DNA of 64,000 nt from Setaria digitata (taxonomy: Eukaryota > Nematoda > Chromadorea > Rhabditida > Setariidae), in NCBI GenBank assembly GCA_003640385.1, contig RCAB01000131.1:78497-142496 (forward strand), read 5' to 3'. The notes below the pieces were generated by a model. It did no database searches. It saw only the letters and a list, made by a program, of their open reading frames with translations, and was not told the origin of the DNA. Below are positions 11,197-23,699 of this stretch, in pieces (the first letter of the stretch is position 1; each line of letters opens with the position of its first letter). A program made the translations under genes and the position numbers.

Positions 11197-14100
11197 CTGT
11201 GAACTTGTTGCTGCTACTGCTACTGATGAGGACGATGATTGCCATCTTCTCCGTAGCTGCAATTTATTATTATATCCTCCGTGTCACATTTCACAGCAAT
11301 TTCAGAGATTTCAATACACCATCAGGGAAGTACACATAGCATGTATGGGATACCTCATTTCACTCAATTTAACTGCCACTTGCAGCATTATTCTTTCGTA
11401 AATGAATAATTGATTTTTTCCGTTCTCACTCAGGTACTAATTCTTCTGATAAACTTAACTGGTAATAAAATATCCATCTGATATCCTTCAGTACAGTTTC
11501 ATATTCACAGCTTTTTGTGATATTTTATCAGTCAATCACTTCATAATCTACCATGTATCAGATAAATTAATAGGAATGATTTTTATAGAACTACAAATCC
11601 TGTCCTGTAGCGTTTTTTTTTTTTCTTGTATATATGTCATAAATTTTTATCGGGAAAGCATCTGAAAAATAAGATAGGCTTATCAATCAGTCTTACGACT
11701 TAAAATATTGTTTAATCATTAGGGGAACCTGATTTTTAAGAACAGTCCGCGAGAATTTTCCACCGCAATGATCCATATTTATGAATTCTCATCATAAGTA
11801 CTCAGGAAAAGGAGCACTTTATGAATCCTTTAAAAAGAATCCCGTCAAATTTCCTCACAGATTTTGACAGGCATTCCCTTTAATAAAAATATTCAGTACT
11901 GGGTAAAAATATTATATATTATAAAATATCCCCTTGGTACAACTATATATCTATATATATAGTGAAAATATTCAGTATTAGAATATGAGACTTAAAAGCC
12001 TGCAATGGAAATGATGATAATCAATGAGTTATATTGGGATAACAAAGAGCTTCAAAGAGATCAACTAAGTTTACTCGCTTAAATTTTGAAATGAATGAAC
12101 CGAAATAAGAAGAACGAGAGTGAACGCATCTCATTAGTGACATAATAGAAAGAATGCAATTAAAACAGAAAATATTATTGTACAAATTATTACTGACAAA
12201 GAGTTCTTTGCTGTCCCGTTATTTAGTGTAAGCTTATGTGAAAAAGGTCAATAAACTAAAAGGTAGATGTGCATTCTTGTTGAAACCATAAACTACCATA
12301 AACCAACGTGATGTGATACCGTTTAACTTACTGCACCTAACATATTAACACGGATCTTTTACCAATGTTAATATCACTTACGATATCACAATCCCATTGC
12401 GCATGCATTATCAACACCGTAATTGGTAACTGTCAAGCATGCGTGAAAGCAATTCTTTTAAATGAACTGTTATGGGAGTTCTGGTGACTATCATTCATGG
12501 GTATGACATAGCAACATGAAGTTGATAACGTGGTAGCAATGAAATAGGACAATTTCTTATCTGTGAGATAGGTTGCAGCAACGATTTACTTCTCGACAGA
12601 ATTACAAATAAAATATCAATCGATTTTCCTTAAAAAAAATTAAACTTGTGATTCATCTCTTTTCTATACTTCAACAAGCGTAGGAATTTTTCGTCCTTCT
12701 GTTATATAGGTTTATTCGTTAATAACCACTAGGCATATAAATTACCATCAAAATTAGCCAACTGGTTAAACAATTACTTTTCTTATTCTTCGTAAATCTC
12801 CCTTCTAGATAAGAGTTTAATACTAAGTGTTGCCGATACAGAGATATTGATAGAAATTTTAAAAAAGTGGAACTGGTTAATAAAAATGAAGGAAATGAGG
12901 AGAGCAATTAGAGATACCTGCTATAAAGGGACGGAACTTGTTACCAGATCACTGAGAAAAATAAACCGATGTTGTTCAGTAGAATTATTAGGTCGTAATT
13001 CAATCAGAAAAAAGTGGGAAAATTTTAAAACATGTTCCTCCAGATATCCCAGCAGCTTGGGATTCTCGGGTGATTTTAATTAATGATTTTGATTGGAACT
13101 TTCACAGCGGCATCGGACGATTACTTACGCATTTAACAAGTTCCCGAAATGGTGAAATCAGTTCGTCATATATATATAGATATAGTAATGACGACTTAAA
13201 AGGACACCGAAAGACACCGCAAAAATTTTGTAAAAATGCATTTTTGGAAGAGCAAAATTCCGATATGAGCAAAAAATCAAAGTTCCCAAGACAGGGGGGA
13301 AAATAAATTTCTTTACCATTCAACGGTAATAAATCACCGTTGATAGCACACCATTACAGCTAAATTACTCCTAAGTCGCATTAAAAGAACAGAAAATCTC
13401 GAAACAAAATCCGTCCAGCTGTCTTTTTATAAATTTATTTGTTCAAGCCAAATGATTTAATTCCAGCATTGCAATAAACTTGGCCTATCTCCTCGTGCTA
13501 ATAATATTTAAATTTTGTCAACAATTAAAGGAAGACTTCAAATGCCTCAATGGTTACTTTAGTAATAGGCACGGATGTACATGCAACGGGTGATACACCT
13601 GTATCAGGATAACCGAGATCTGCACAGGACAGTTCTACTTTCCTTCATGTTCAACCAGCAACTACTATATTCAGATTCAAACAAGAATCAAATTTATATC
13701 GCACACATATTATTTGTATATCGAGTGAAATGTTTGATGAAAGTAAATTTTTTAAAAGATAACATCATGAGATTCCTTCAAGATGCTAGTAGTATTCATT
13801 TCGTGGAAAATTGTGAAGTAAATCCACATTTCGAATTTCATTTCGAAACATGGCCAATTGTACTCGATCAATTGTGACAGCTGGAACAACAAAAACAAAG
13901 CTCTAAATTGGATTTTGGCCCGTTGTCATCCAGAAAGCATTATCAAAAAAAAAGAGATGACAATTCCAGGTTCTTAGTAATGAATGTTATGTCACAACCT
14001 GACTAGAAGTTCTCTAAATTTATTTTCCTAAAAGTATAAATTCTAAGTTTCATAAATAATCACATAAAAAAAAAATCGACGAGGGATTAGAAGAATTAGC

Positions 14101-17100
14101 AAACAACTGGTGAATAGATTCCTTGAAACATTTTTTACTAAATGATCTTTTTAAATAACATTCTTCAAGAAAGAACTTGTCTTCCATTAAGCACAATTAT
14201 TTCTAGTAATAGAACTAAAAACAAAGTTGTTATGCCAACTTTTATTATCACACTTCAAAAGTTCAATATGAAAACGCATCATGACGTGTTAGTGAAGTGA
14301 TAATGCAAAAATAGGTCTTAAGGAAATAAGCCGACTTATCCAGCTGACTCCGGTATTATACTCCCTTTCAATTACCACTCCGAAGATTTTATGATTATAT
14401 GCTTTGCTTATATGCATGCCAAATGTTTTGGACTGGATTCTCGTGAATTTAAGGCCCCAAAGTCTGCCACAGAGTCATTTTTCTGATCAGATGATAGCTG
14501 ATCAAATAAGACATTAAAAAAAAGAATGAGACCCTCTCTTTATTTTGAGACAACTGTATAAGTGGCCAAATGTTTCGAGTGGAGATTTCCAGACCCTTAC
14601 TTTTCTTTTCGCTTCAGGGTTTAAACTTACAACGAATGCCTTAACCAATCATTTTATCCTTGGAAACAAACTGTCATTGTCTCGAATCCACTTATCACTC
14701 CTCCGATTAAAAACTTCCTCTCCAAGACTCATTTATAAATCATACATAATACTTTCACTTCCCTGCATATTTCGCCGGCTTGGCCCGACTTATAAGTCCA
14801 GATTGGAAAAGCTTATGGTACTGCAATATTACTTCATTCAACGCATGTCCCGTTGGCTATTACTTCTTGAGCTTATTTCAAGCGTCCTCTCCTCATCTTT
14901 CATCTTCAACTTTGATGATTTTCCTGACCAAGTATTGTCTATTTCTCTCAGTTACTTCCATCATTTCTGTGACGATCCAAGAGACACTTCAAACTAAGGA
15001 TGGTATTTTTATGAAAAATTATTAAAATTATTTGCAAAAACTTTGTCAAATTTCGCTGAAAATGCACAATAAAGAAGTTGACACACACCAACATATTAAG
15101 CAAACAACAACATTAAACAACTGACCTATAAACTTTATCTTTAGGAAAAACAAGCAGGAAGTATTGTAAAATAATAGAGAGTAAAGGAGAGATACCACTA
15201 ATGTGCGTAAAAGCCAATAAAAAATTGCGCAGTCGGGCAAATCTTTTAAGGCCAAATGAAAATATCAGAAGAAAAAGTAGTAAAAATTTAAAAAAGTGGT
15301 AAAATGCATTGGGAGGCTTCGTTCAAGTTTAATTTATCTTAGCAAAATTACTGTGCCGCATACCACACACACGCCTAACCATAATATGTTACATAACACA
15401 GGTAACCGAATGTCCAATATTTGAGGATAACTGTTATTAATATTCGTACAGAAATGACATTCCCAATCAATCACACAACAATTATTATATTTCCACACAA
15501 GCAATAAATACGATATCTTATAAAAGATATCATTTAGAAATTAGCTGATTGCCAGCTTTTCCATACTCATATGTTTGCCAGTTCAGTTGTGTTGCTTACA
15601 GTTCGTCTCCTGACCTTGAATACATATATCTACAGTTGCGAGGTCTCTGCTATCATTGAATTTTAACTGTCAAAACTAATGATTTTATATGTCCAGGGAA
15701 AAAGTGAGTCCGTTATACATATCATACGTAAAAGTGAAGAATCACCATGTGACTCTAATCTATTGATAAAAGGAAGTATGAACCATATTTTTGGTAATAA
15801 AAAATTACTTAGAGTCGAAAAACTTAGAAATAAGTCAAATTTCTTGTTGATATGAACTGAAAACCATCCTCAAAAGGGACTTTATCAATAGGGATCTACG
15901 TGTAAACTCGAAGTAAATTGCTCATTATTATCGTATATTAAAATTATAGCTACTATAATTATTGACATCGTAATAGCAGTGCTTATGGCCACATTACTAT
16001 TTTAATTAATAATGCCTTTGCTAATATGTTACTTCCATTATTATTACTGGTATTGTATTACAGAACTCAATTAATGTCTTAAAGTAATCACGGGATCTTG
16101 TATAAAGCTGAACTTTAACTGGCCACAAGTAAACATTCTAACGGCTTTACAGTTGCACAAAATAATGCATTCAGGAAAGATAAGGTTAGAGGTCAGCTGT
16201 CCTAGGAAATTAAATCATTCAATCGATCTGACGGATGAAGATGCGGCATAGCTTTTTAACACAAGTGGTGTTTAAGCACAGCATGACTAAAAGAACAATT
16301 TTTAAGAAAGAAAATGAAATTGAAAGTCAATCTTACCATTTTGGTATTATTTTCTGGATTTGTTGGAGATGTTTCTTGAATACCAGGGTATTCGTTGCAG
16401 AACTTCATCCTTCCAGATCCCTTTGTAAACTATTCCTTATTTGCAGAAATTAATACCGGTCAGAATAAAGTGTTCTTCAGATGTCTCCTTAACTTTATAG
16501 AGACTAGCAGAAACACTAATGCTTGAGCAGTTAACCTTCACAGTATCAACCTTAGTCTTCAGAACAGGAAGGTTTCAATTGACTTTTCTCAATTAAGACA
16601 GAAAATTCTCTGGGATCTATCCGGATGTAATCATTACTTTTATTTAATGCATTGCCTAGATGCCAGACATACCAATAAAAGATTTAAATCAGGTTGTCAA
16701 CACTTCTAGGGTTTTATCATCGTATCCTGATATGAATAATGCCCGTCAACGGCGCTCCAACAGATCTCTGCAACTAATCATTTCAGTTATTCAGGAACGT
16801 ATTCGTTCATGCAACGACAGTGTTATTAGTATGGGAATAACAGTATGTGAAAGCAAATAAGCATAGAACTTGGTGATCATTCTCTAAAACTAATAATTAC
16901 CTCAAAACTAGCAGAAGTTTAGGATTTTTAGAAGTTGCTATATTAAGGAATGTGTTGAAACGTTGCGAAATCATTTTGTCAAGCATAAATAAAATTAATT
17001 CAACGGTTAAGAATACAAATACAAGAATGCATTTCGGAGGGTTTTAGCAGATCCAATGAAAATTGAACCCAGGAAATGAAAAGGAAAGAGGGCGTAAGTA

Positions 17101-19300
17101 TCGGCTAATGCTAACATGACACGAGATAACCGTGATAACGGGATTTTGGATAGCAGTGATAAAAAAGTGAAATCCTTCGATAGTCATTAAACCGTCTTTT
17201 TCAGCTGCCTCCCACATCTTTTCTGTTCATTTACTGCTATTGCGAAAACACTATGAGACCATATGTTATCTTATTCGGTATTTACACCACTGCTAATAAC
17301 AAGTAAGACAAAAAACTTTTATGGTCGCACTCAAAAGAGAATGGTACCAAGTGATTCATAGTATTCAAAATGGTACTGATCTCTTTAAAGTTTAAACTTT
17401 TAAATGAGAAAAATTAAACAACGAATATCTGAATGTAACGCATTAACAAAGACACGAAACTTTTGGGTGAATCTTTCGATACAGGAACATTTCAAAACGT
17501 CAACATTGCAGTCATGGTGAAGATGTTTATTTGAATGAAAAAAGTAAACAACAGATATTTGGCCAACCAGACTATCTCTCCATGATTATCAAGGGAATCG
17601 TTCGTTTGCATTCCATAAATGTGAAGTGGTGATAGTTGAGGAATAATCAGCAGTATTAATGGATCAATTACTGAATGATTCGAGATAACTAAGTGAAGAA
17701 AAGCAAGCGGAGAGAGCCTATTCAACGGTCCACCACTGCATACTCCATCAACAAAATGTTCGGATTTCTTTCTGTACAGAAAATAATGTGAGAAATGATG
17801 TCTTTTACAAATAAAATGGTTTCACTTCAACTGGAAAGTTTATTGTTAAAATTGAGAAGGACATCACTTGAGGGAATGAACTGATAAAACTGAGGAGGAG
17901 GAAAAGTTACCAACAATGTTACGGCTTTTTCGTCTGAGTCAAATATCAATGAAAGAAAAAAAAGAAGAGAGTTCATGCAAAGATGGCCTTGAAGTTAAAG
18001 ATATTTTGCCTTTTATTTCTCGTCCTTTTTTCTAAAATAGATCTCTTACGATACTCACTCTTCCCTTTCTTCTCTCAACTCTCTTATCTCCAATTCTTCG
18101 ATAAAATTATATTAACGAAAATTAAATTTACACAATTGTTTACTCCTTTTGCTTCATTAGTTAACAAGCCATTAATTACCAAGTCCGCCCACGTAATGTC
18201 CTCACAGCAATTTTCGAAGTGAAAAAATTTCATCTTCCTCTTCTTGCTGTTACGACTAACTTACCATGATCACTCGATTATTTCCCGTAATATATCTCTC
18301 TGGTTATTTAAATGGATAATTTTCCTCTTCGCCTTCTAAAGAAAGCTTATAACGTTAATTTCTTTCCATTCATCCTTACTGGAAATTTCGAAGCTCATAA
18401 ATCAAAAGAAGTTTCAGATCCTTCTTTCACTACCTGATAGTCTATATTTCATTTTTGTTATATCCCACTGGAATTCGCTAGCAAGACTAAACATTTTCGG
18501 ATCCATAGTTTTTCAAATTTTTAATAAGATCTGTTCACTTCTTCGCCTTACACTTACCTTTCTACTGGAGAACTTAATCTGATGAAACTTTATCATCATT
18601 TTAATTCAATTCAAGAAATATATCTTACTTATTTTTGAAATTGGAAGAGTTAGGGAAAATGTTGTAAGAAATCATAAGCAGCAGTAGTAGGCTAATACAC
18701 TTTTAGTGTTGGGATTACAGCATGACCAATTGCTTTTGAGTTGATCGGCCAGGATAAGTTGATCGAACAGTTAGTAATCTTATTGCGAAAGTACTCAGTC
18801 CAATAATTGATAGCGGGGAATTCCAAATACCATCCCAAACGCCAAAGGTCCGGGGTTCGATACGTTATTTCCCATAATGTATTTTATGTGCAAAACTGTC
18901 TTCACATGAGTCAAAAAAAGGTACCTTTATTCGAGCGATTGGTTATCAGTTGGATCAGCTACGTAGAACGCGAGTTCATCTAAGTGAACCCATTTAGAGT
19001 CCTACGTCCTTTTTTTTTCAAAATATGTGAGTCTTCTTTAGTGTTATCATACCATAACTGGAAAAAAAGGAAGTGGAAGAGGGAACTACGAGAATGAGAA
19101 ATTAAAACAACTTAATAGCCTGAGTATGAAATCTGAAATGATGTGGACCGGTTAGGAAAGGACGATCGTATCTCGTAACCAATAATCATTACTCACAGTT
19201 CCTTTCCACAAATAATTTAGTATCTTCCGGTTAAAATCTCCCAGTATTTTAAACATATCTTGTTTCTCAAAGATACCTAAAAGGAAAAGCTTTGGTAAGC
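11197..19300. other. about 8 kb without a supported gene
   Basis: Sparse, AT-rich sequence, perhaps a large intron or intergenic DNA. It holds an AT dinucleotide tract at 11945-11961 and two longer + strand open frames (13575-13877, 14545-14997). Neither shows both splice context and recognisable composition; the second is T-rich and hydrophobic, as expected by chance. No tRNA or other RNA gene was recognised. Confidence 0.4.
18785..18875 (+). other. possible degenerate tRNA-derived element (B-box-like)
   Basis: GGTCCGGGGTTCGATACG at about 18847-18864 is close to the Pol III B-box consensus GGTTCGANTCC. A loose A-box-like stretch lies upstream, but no cloverleaf can be folded: the T-stem and acceptor stem do not pair. 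It may be a decayed tRNA or tRNA-derived SINE. Confidence 0.2.
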
Positions 19301-19520
19301 TATCACTACCTAGTGTTTTTCAGAAACAGAAACGAAGGAAGCGATTCTTCTTCCTCTGCAATGTTCCATTTCGTCCAGACTCCAACATTTTCCTTTCCAC
19401 AGCTCCGTTGACATTCGGAATGCTTTCCATCTCCGTCTGTTGCTCGATGTTGATGAGGCGAATGATAAATAGGCAATCTACCCTTCTGTAATGTTTGTCT
19501 TCCATTCCTAACATTCAAGA
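19300..19520 (-). other. orphan coding-exon candidate
   Basis: A 200-bp island of higher GC content is open in two - strand frames. One runs from an attacag acceptor near 19486 to donor ACTAG/gtagtg near 19310 and includes VGVWTKWNIAEEEESLPSF; the other reads INIEQQTEMESIPNVNGAV before a stop. Base composition suggests an exon, but frame and gene are unknown. It could belong to a large - strand gene running through the left part of the window. Confidence 0.25.
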
Positions 19521-19539
19521 CTACTCCCAAAGAACAGAA

Positions 19540-22500
19540 CTATTCGAAAATTCGGTTAACAAGATAAATCGAAAGAACAGCTCAGCTAATTACATTAATC
19601 ACTCCCTATGCCTTGACAGTCTCCACTCGACAACTGCTGAAAGATTCACTCTACAATATTTTACTGCTAGATAAACATGGACTACCGCAGAAGAATGTCG
19701 TTCTCATTACTATAAGAAAAATATTACTTCATTTTGTCATTGCTTGGATTGCTATCATCTACCTCATCACTTATCACTTGCTAAAGTATTTCTGAGATTT
19801 GTCAAGCAATCAAATAACGAGGAATTAATAGGAAATATTCGAGTTAGTCAGAAATTACATTTGGGATGGAGAGGTTTTGCAATAAAATTACCTCAGTGAA
19901 AAATACTTGATAAAAGCAATAAAAATTACTGACAATGATCATATCAAGACCCACATCTTATACTGATCAGCAATATCGTCAAATTTTTCCTCTCATATTA
20001 CCAAATTTGAAAGTTGTATTTAAGATACGAAGTGGTTTTTTCTTTTAGAATATTCTAAGCTGGTCGTAAACGTAATGATCGTAATCAAGGAAGATAATAT
20101 GGCTACCACAAGCTACACCTTATAATAATATGATTACGTCAAGGAAGAACAGTCTAGCATCCCGATTAACCTTCAACAGGAGAGCATAAATTAGGCTTGC
20201 GTTTAACACGAGGAAATCTTTCCAGTAGCACACAAAAACGTAGCCATCAATTAACTTGTAATAATTTCGCATAAATCCTGATTCAATAAACAGATTCGCT
20301 TCTCAATCATTTCGTTATTGATTTTACACACATTTGTACATTCGAAGAATGCACAAATAATTAATTAAAAGTTTATTTTAAAGCACTTTAAATGAATAAC
20401 ATACATATATCATTTGATTGCAAAAGTTTACTGCTGCAGCTAATATTCAGTGCAACAATTGTGAAAGACATAAGATGTTCTCTTAAAATAAAGGGATATC
20501 CGGGTAGTGTCAGAAACCTTCGATATATCTTCACTTCTACGAATATATCTTTTAGGATGCAAACTATAAGTGTAACTGGACACTAAGAACGAAAATTGTA
20601 GGATGAGAACTGAACTAGTACAACGGCGAGAGGTTGAAATTAATCGAGATGAATGAGCACAATATGCCAGATCATATCAGTAATCTTTCTATTACCAGAC
20701 GTGACAATACGCCACAATTTATTAACTGCTTTTCTTGATGACAGTCCCAAATTCTTAATGTACGGGGAAAAACAAGATATACAAACTTCTACAATAAGGC
20801 ACAGTAATGAGCAGATAATGCACATTAATGTATGTTCGGACTTTGTTCAGAAATAATTTTTGAAAAATTCCAATTATTTGTTCCGGATGACGAAACAGAA
20901 AACAAAATTTAAAAAGGGTTAATGAGGTGGAAAGATGAAAGCAATTATAAATATCGATTTTGCATTTTGGCACACTATTCTTAACAAATGAATTAACCAA
21001 TGAGTGTTTCGAGGATTGATTAATTAGATGTAAGAGGGCTGATCCAATAGATTAGTTATGATAACAGGATGAGAGAGCGAAATGAAGTGAATCACTGTAT
21101 TAAGAAATATCAAAGCTTAGTCCAAAGGTTAGTTTGGAAGGAAAGCTGTTTGCAATTTAAGCTTTCACTGAAGTTGTGAGTGAGAAAGGATAGATAACTT
21201 CGTTTTTGATTCGGATATTTGTTTGATTCCAAAATCGGAAGCAATGACCTCTCTGTCTTTCTTGAATTATATTGGTGGAAAAATGAATGAAATATGTAAT
21301 AGAAAATATCGATTTATTTTTGAATAATTATTTATCAGTTTGCAGTTATTTTGGAATGATAAGAAGGCAGACGGGAAGTACACATTTGGCCGACAGACTG
21401 TGATATTATACAACGCAAATTACTTTCTTCCAAGAATGCTTTTATGCATCGTTTAATTCGATAAGGTCATCAAGGTCATGCTACAAATTTAAGGAAACTT
21501 TCAAAGTCATACAATAATAACTGCACCAGAATTTTCCACTGAAATTCTAAAAAGAAAATTATATATATATATAATATGAAAAGAAAGTCTAGATTTCGAA
21601 ACAAAGAGGAACGAGAGAAAGTATGTTGGTCGACTGGCTGGACAATGACGATGACAGATGAGCAGATTAAATTTCGCGATTTTTAACCTCTCGCTAATCA
21701 CCAATCAAACTAAACCCTTCACTCTAATCTCGTTTATCCCTTATGCAAATCTCATACTTCGTATTATTTACTAATATTTCCGACGGTGACACATAAGTTA
21801 GTGACAGCTTGTTCATTTCGCATACTGAATAGATGTTCAAGGAATAAGCATACCTTTCCATTTCATTAATAATAAAGTACAGGTACGAGAACCAGTAATT
21901 AAATGACTTAATTATTCACCAGCAATCTGTTATAGTGAAGACCATCTGGCAATTATTAGGTTGCAGATGAATTGCTTTTAATGTAATTGCACTAAGCTTA
22001 TAATAAAAGTTGTGACAACTGACAAGCTATTGGATGGAACACTCGTCTTCCCTATAGAAACTGTTATCAGCAAAGGTACTGCTCCAGCAAAGACTGGTCC
22101 GATTATCTAGATTGTGTTGGGTGAAAGGAGGAATCCAACAAAGCTAAGCTGATGAAGATCTTCATCTTCTCGTCCCGTCAGTCATGACGATTTTAAATGA
22201 CATGAAAAGGAAAATTATCTGAATGGATGTGAGAAGTCGTTAATTTTATATTCATATATCAACACATCAGCAATCGTTCATTCTCCCTTATCGGTCCGGC
22301 TGCCAAACAATTCAAGTGCTTTTTTCTACACTGAAATGGAAAAAGAATAAAGACTAATCATTCAAGCTGATCTTGCTCAAAACAAAAACTGATACGGTAA
22401 AGTCTCCTGAGTACACATATATGTGTCACTTCAGTACCTGCCTCACTCATTCCCTAGCTAGTTCATTTCCACATTTTAAGCACACATCGGTCGTAACCTT

Positions 22501-23300
22501 ATTATTATCAGTTGTTAATTTGAAAGAAAGCTATCAATTTTCAAAACCTTAATCTGCGCCAATAATAAAATACGAATGAGGACATCAAAACCAAGCAGGT
22601 CTGCAGATGAAGAAATGCCATCTAATTAGATCATTTCATTTTAGGATCATTTAATGAAAAAAAGAATTTATCATCCATTCCCCATCCTAAATGGACAGTT
22701 TGAACATTTGACTCGCAATTTTTGTAGAGGCATCTTCTAATAATGCACACCTGGAACGATGTGTCGAATAATGGAATGAATGTACACAACAATTCGTGAT
22801 TTGAGATAAATCAATAATTTATGGAAAAGCATTGAATGAGCACAGACGGTCAATACGATTCACTTCTAAATAAACAAATTTAATTACAGGTAAATAAAAT
22901 GAAGTTGGAAAGCGACAAATAGCGATGAGGAAGAAAAGGAAGTGATCAGTTAAAGTTGTAAAGACTTCGAATCAATTAATGTGCAATGTGAAACATTGAA
23001 TAGCGCATCTGACGTAAACTTCACCGAGAAATCTCAGATCAATCAATCAATAATCGAGAATCGAATGACATTTATTGGTAGAGGACGACGATACTTCAGT
23101 TCTGGACGTGATAGTCAGTTGGGCATTTCATTTTCAAATTTTACAACCAATCTTAATTGCACTGCCTGCTATCCTTACACATAAATATCACTGAATAGTA
23201 GTACCGATGGTAGTAATAGCAATAAAATGTAGTAATACTAAGCCCGTTGTCCTTCAATGACCTTAGTGTCGGGTAAGTATTGTAGGTTTGGGAAAAGGCA
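19540..23300. other. non-coding stretch
   Basis: AT-rich. Includes an (AT)n tract at 21559-21575. Short open frames occur on both strands without splice context. No gene supported. Confidence 0.4.
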
Positions 23301-23305
23301 CGGGT

Positions 23306-23448
23306 AGCACTCATTGTGCCACTAGTACCACTTCTCCAAAACTGATGCTGCAACTTCAACTGGCACCACTGCNAATCACCCAGCACTCATTGTGCCACTA
23401 GTACCACTTCTCCAAAACTGATGCTGCAACTTCAACTGGCACCACTGC
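23306..23448. repeat. 67-bp direct duplication around a single N (assembly join)
   Basis: Copy 1 is 23306-23372 and copy 2 is 23382-23448; N at 23373, followed by eight unique bases. The copies appear identical. The join falls at the end of a candidate - strand exon and disrupts its reading. Confidence 0.85.
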
Positions 23449-23583
23449 AGCTGCAGCTGCAGTTAGCGGTAAATCATGAGAACGACGCGGACTACAAAGA
23501 GACATGCCACTCTGCGAGTCGCTTCTGTCTATTTCATTGTCCTCTTCCCGCCCGTCCTCAGAAATTTGAATTTTTGAGATGCT
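23405..23583 (-). CDS. orphan exon, acidic/Ser-rich with Ala run
   Basis: Acceptor tgttatcag precedes 23583; donor AAGTG/gtacta follows 23405; entry phase 0, exit phase 2, 59 codons. It reads SISKIQISEDGREEDNEIDR, then a SQSGMSLCSPRRS segment with plausible phosphorylation sites, then five alanines from GCAGCTGCAGCTGCA and VVPVEVAASVLEK. Composition is regulatory-protein-like; no domain is recognised. A second open frame (GTMSATRAFSQTYNTYPTLR) lies just downstream across the assembly join and may be the next exon or a frameshifted continuation. Confidence 0.4.
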
Positions 23584-23699
23584 CTGATAACAATGAAACC
23601 ATAAAGGGTAGGACACTGTCCCTTCAGTGCTCTGTTGATAACTGATAAGTGATAGCAGAATAGATACTCGGAAGGAGAGGATAAGATACATTTCGATGG

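Noticed and set aside
12847..13306. two overlapping Lys-rich + strand frames
   Set aside because: Composition follows the A-rich strand; no consistent exon boundaries.
13575..13877. 100-codon + strand open frame
   Set aside because: Somewhat protein-like at its end, but no acceptor, donor or recognised motif; not enough to call a gene.
14545..14997. 150-codon + strand open frame
   Set aside because: Thymine-rich strand giving a Leu/Ser/Phe-rich peptide; no splice context or motif. Likely chance.
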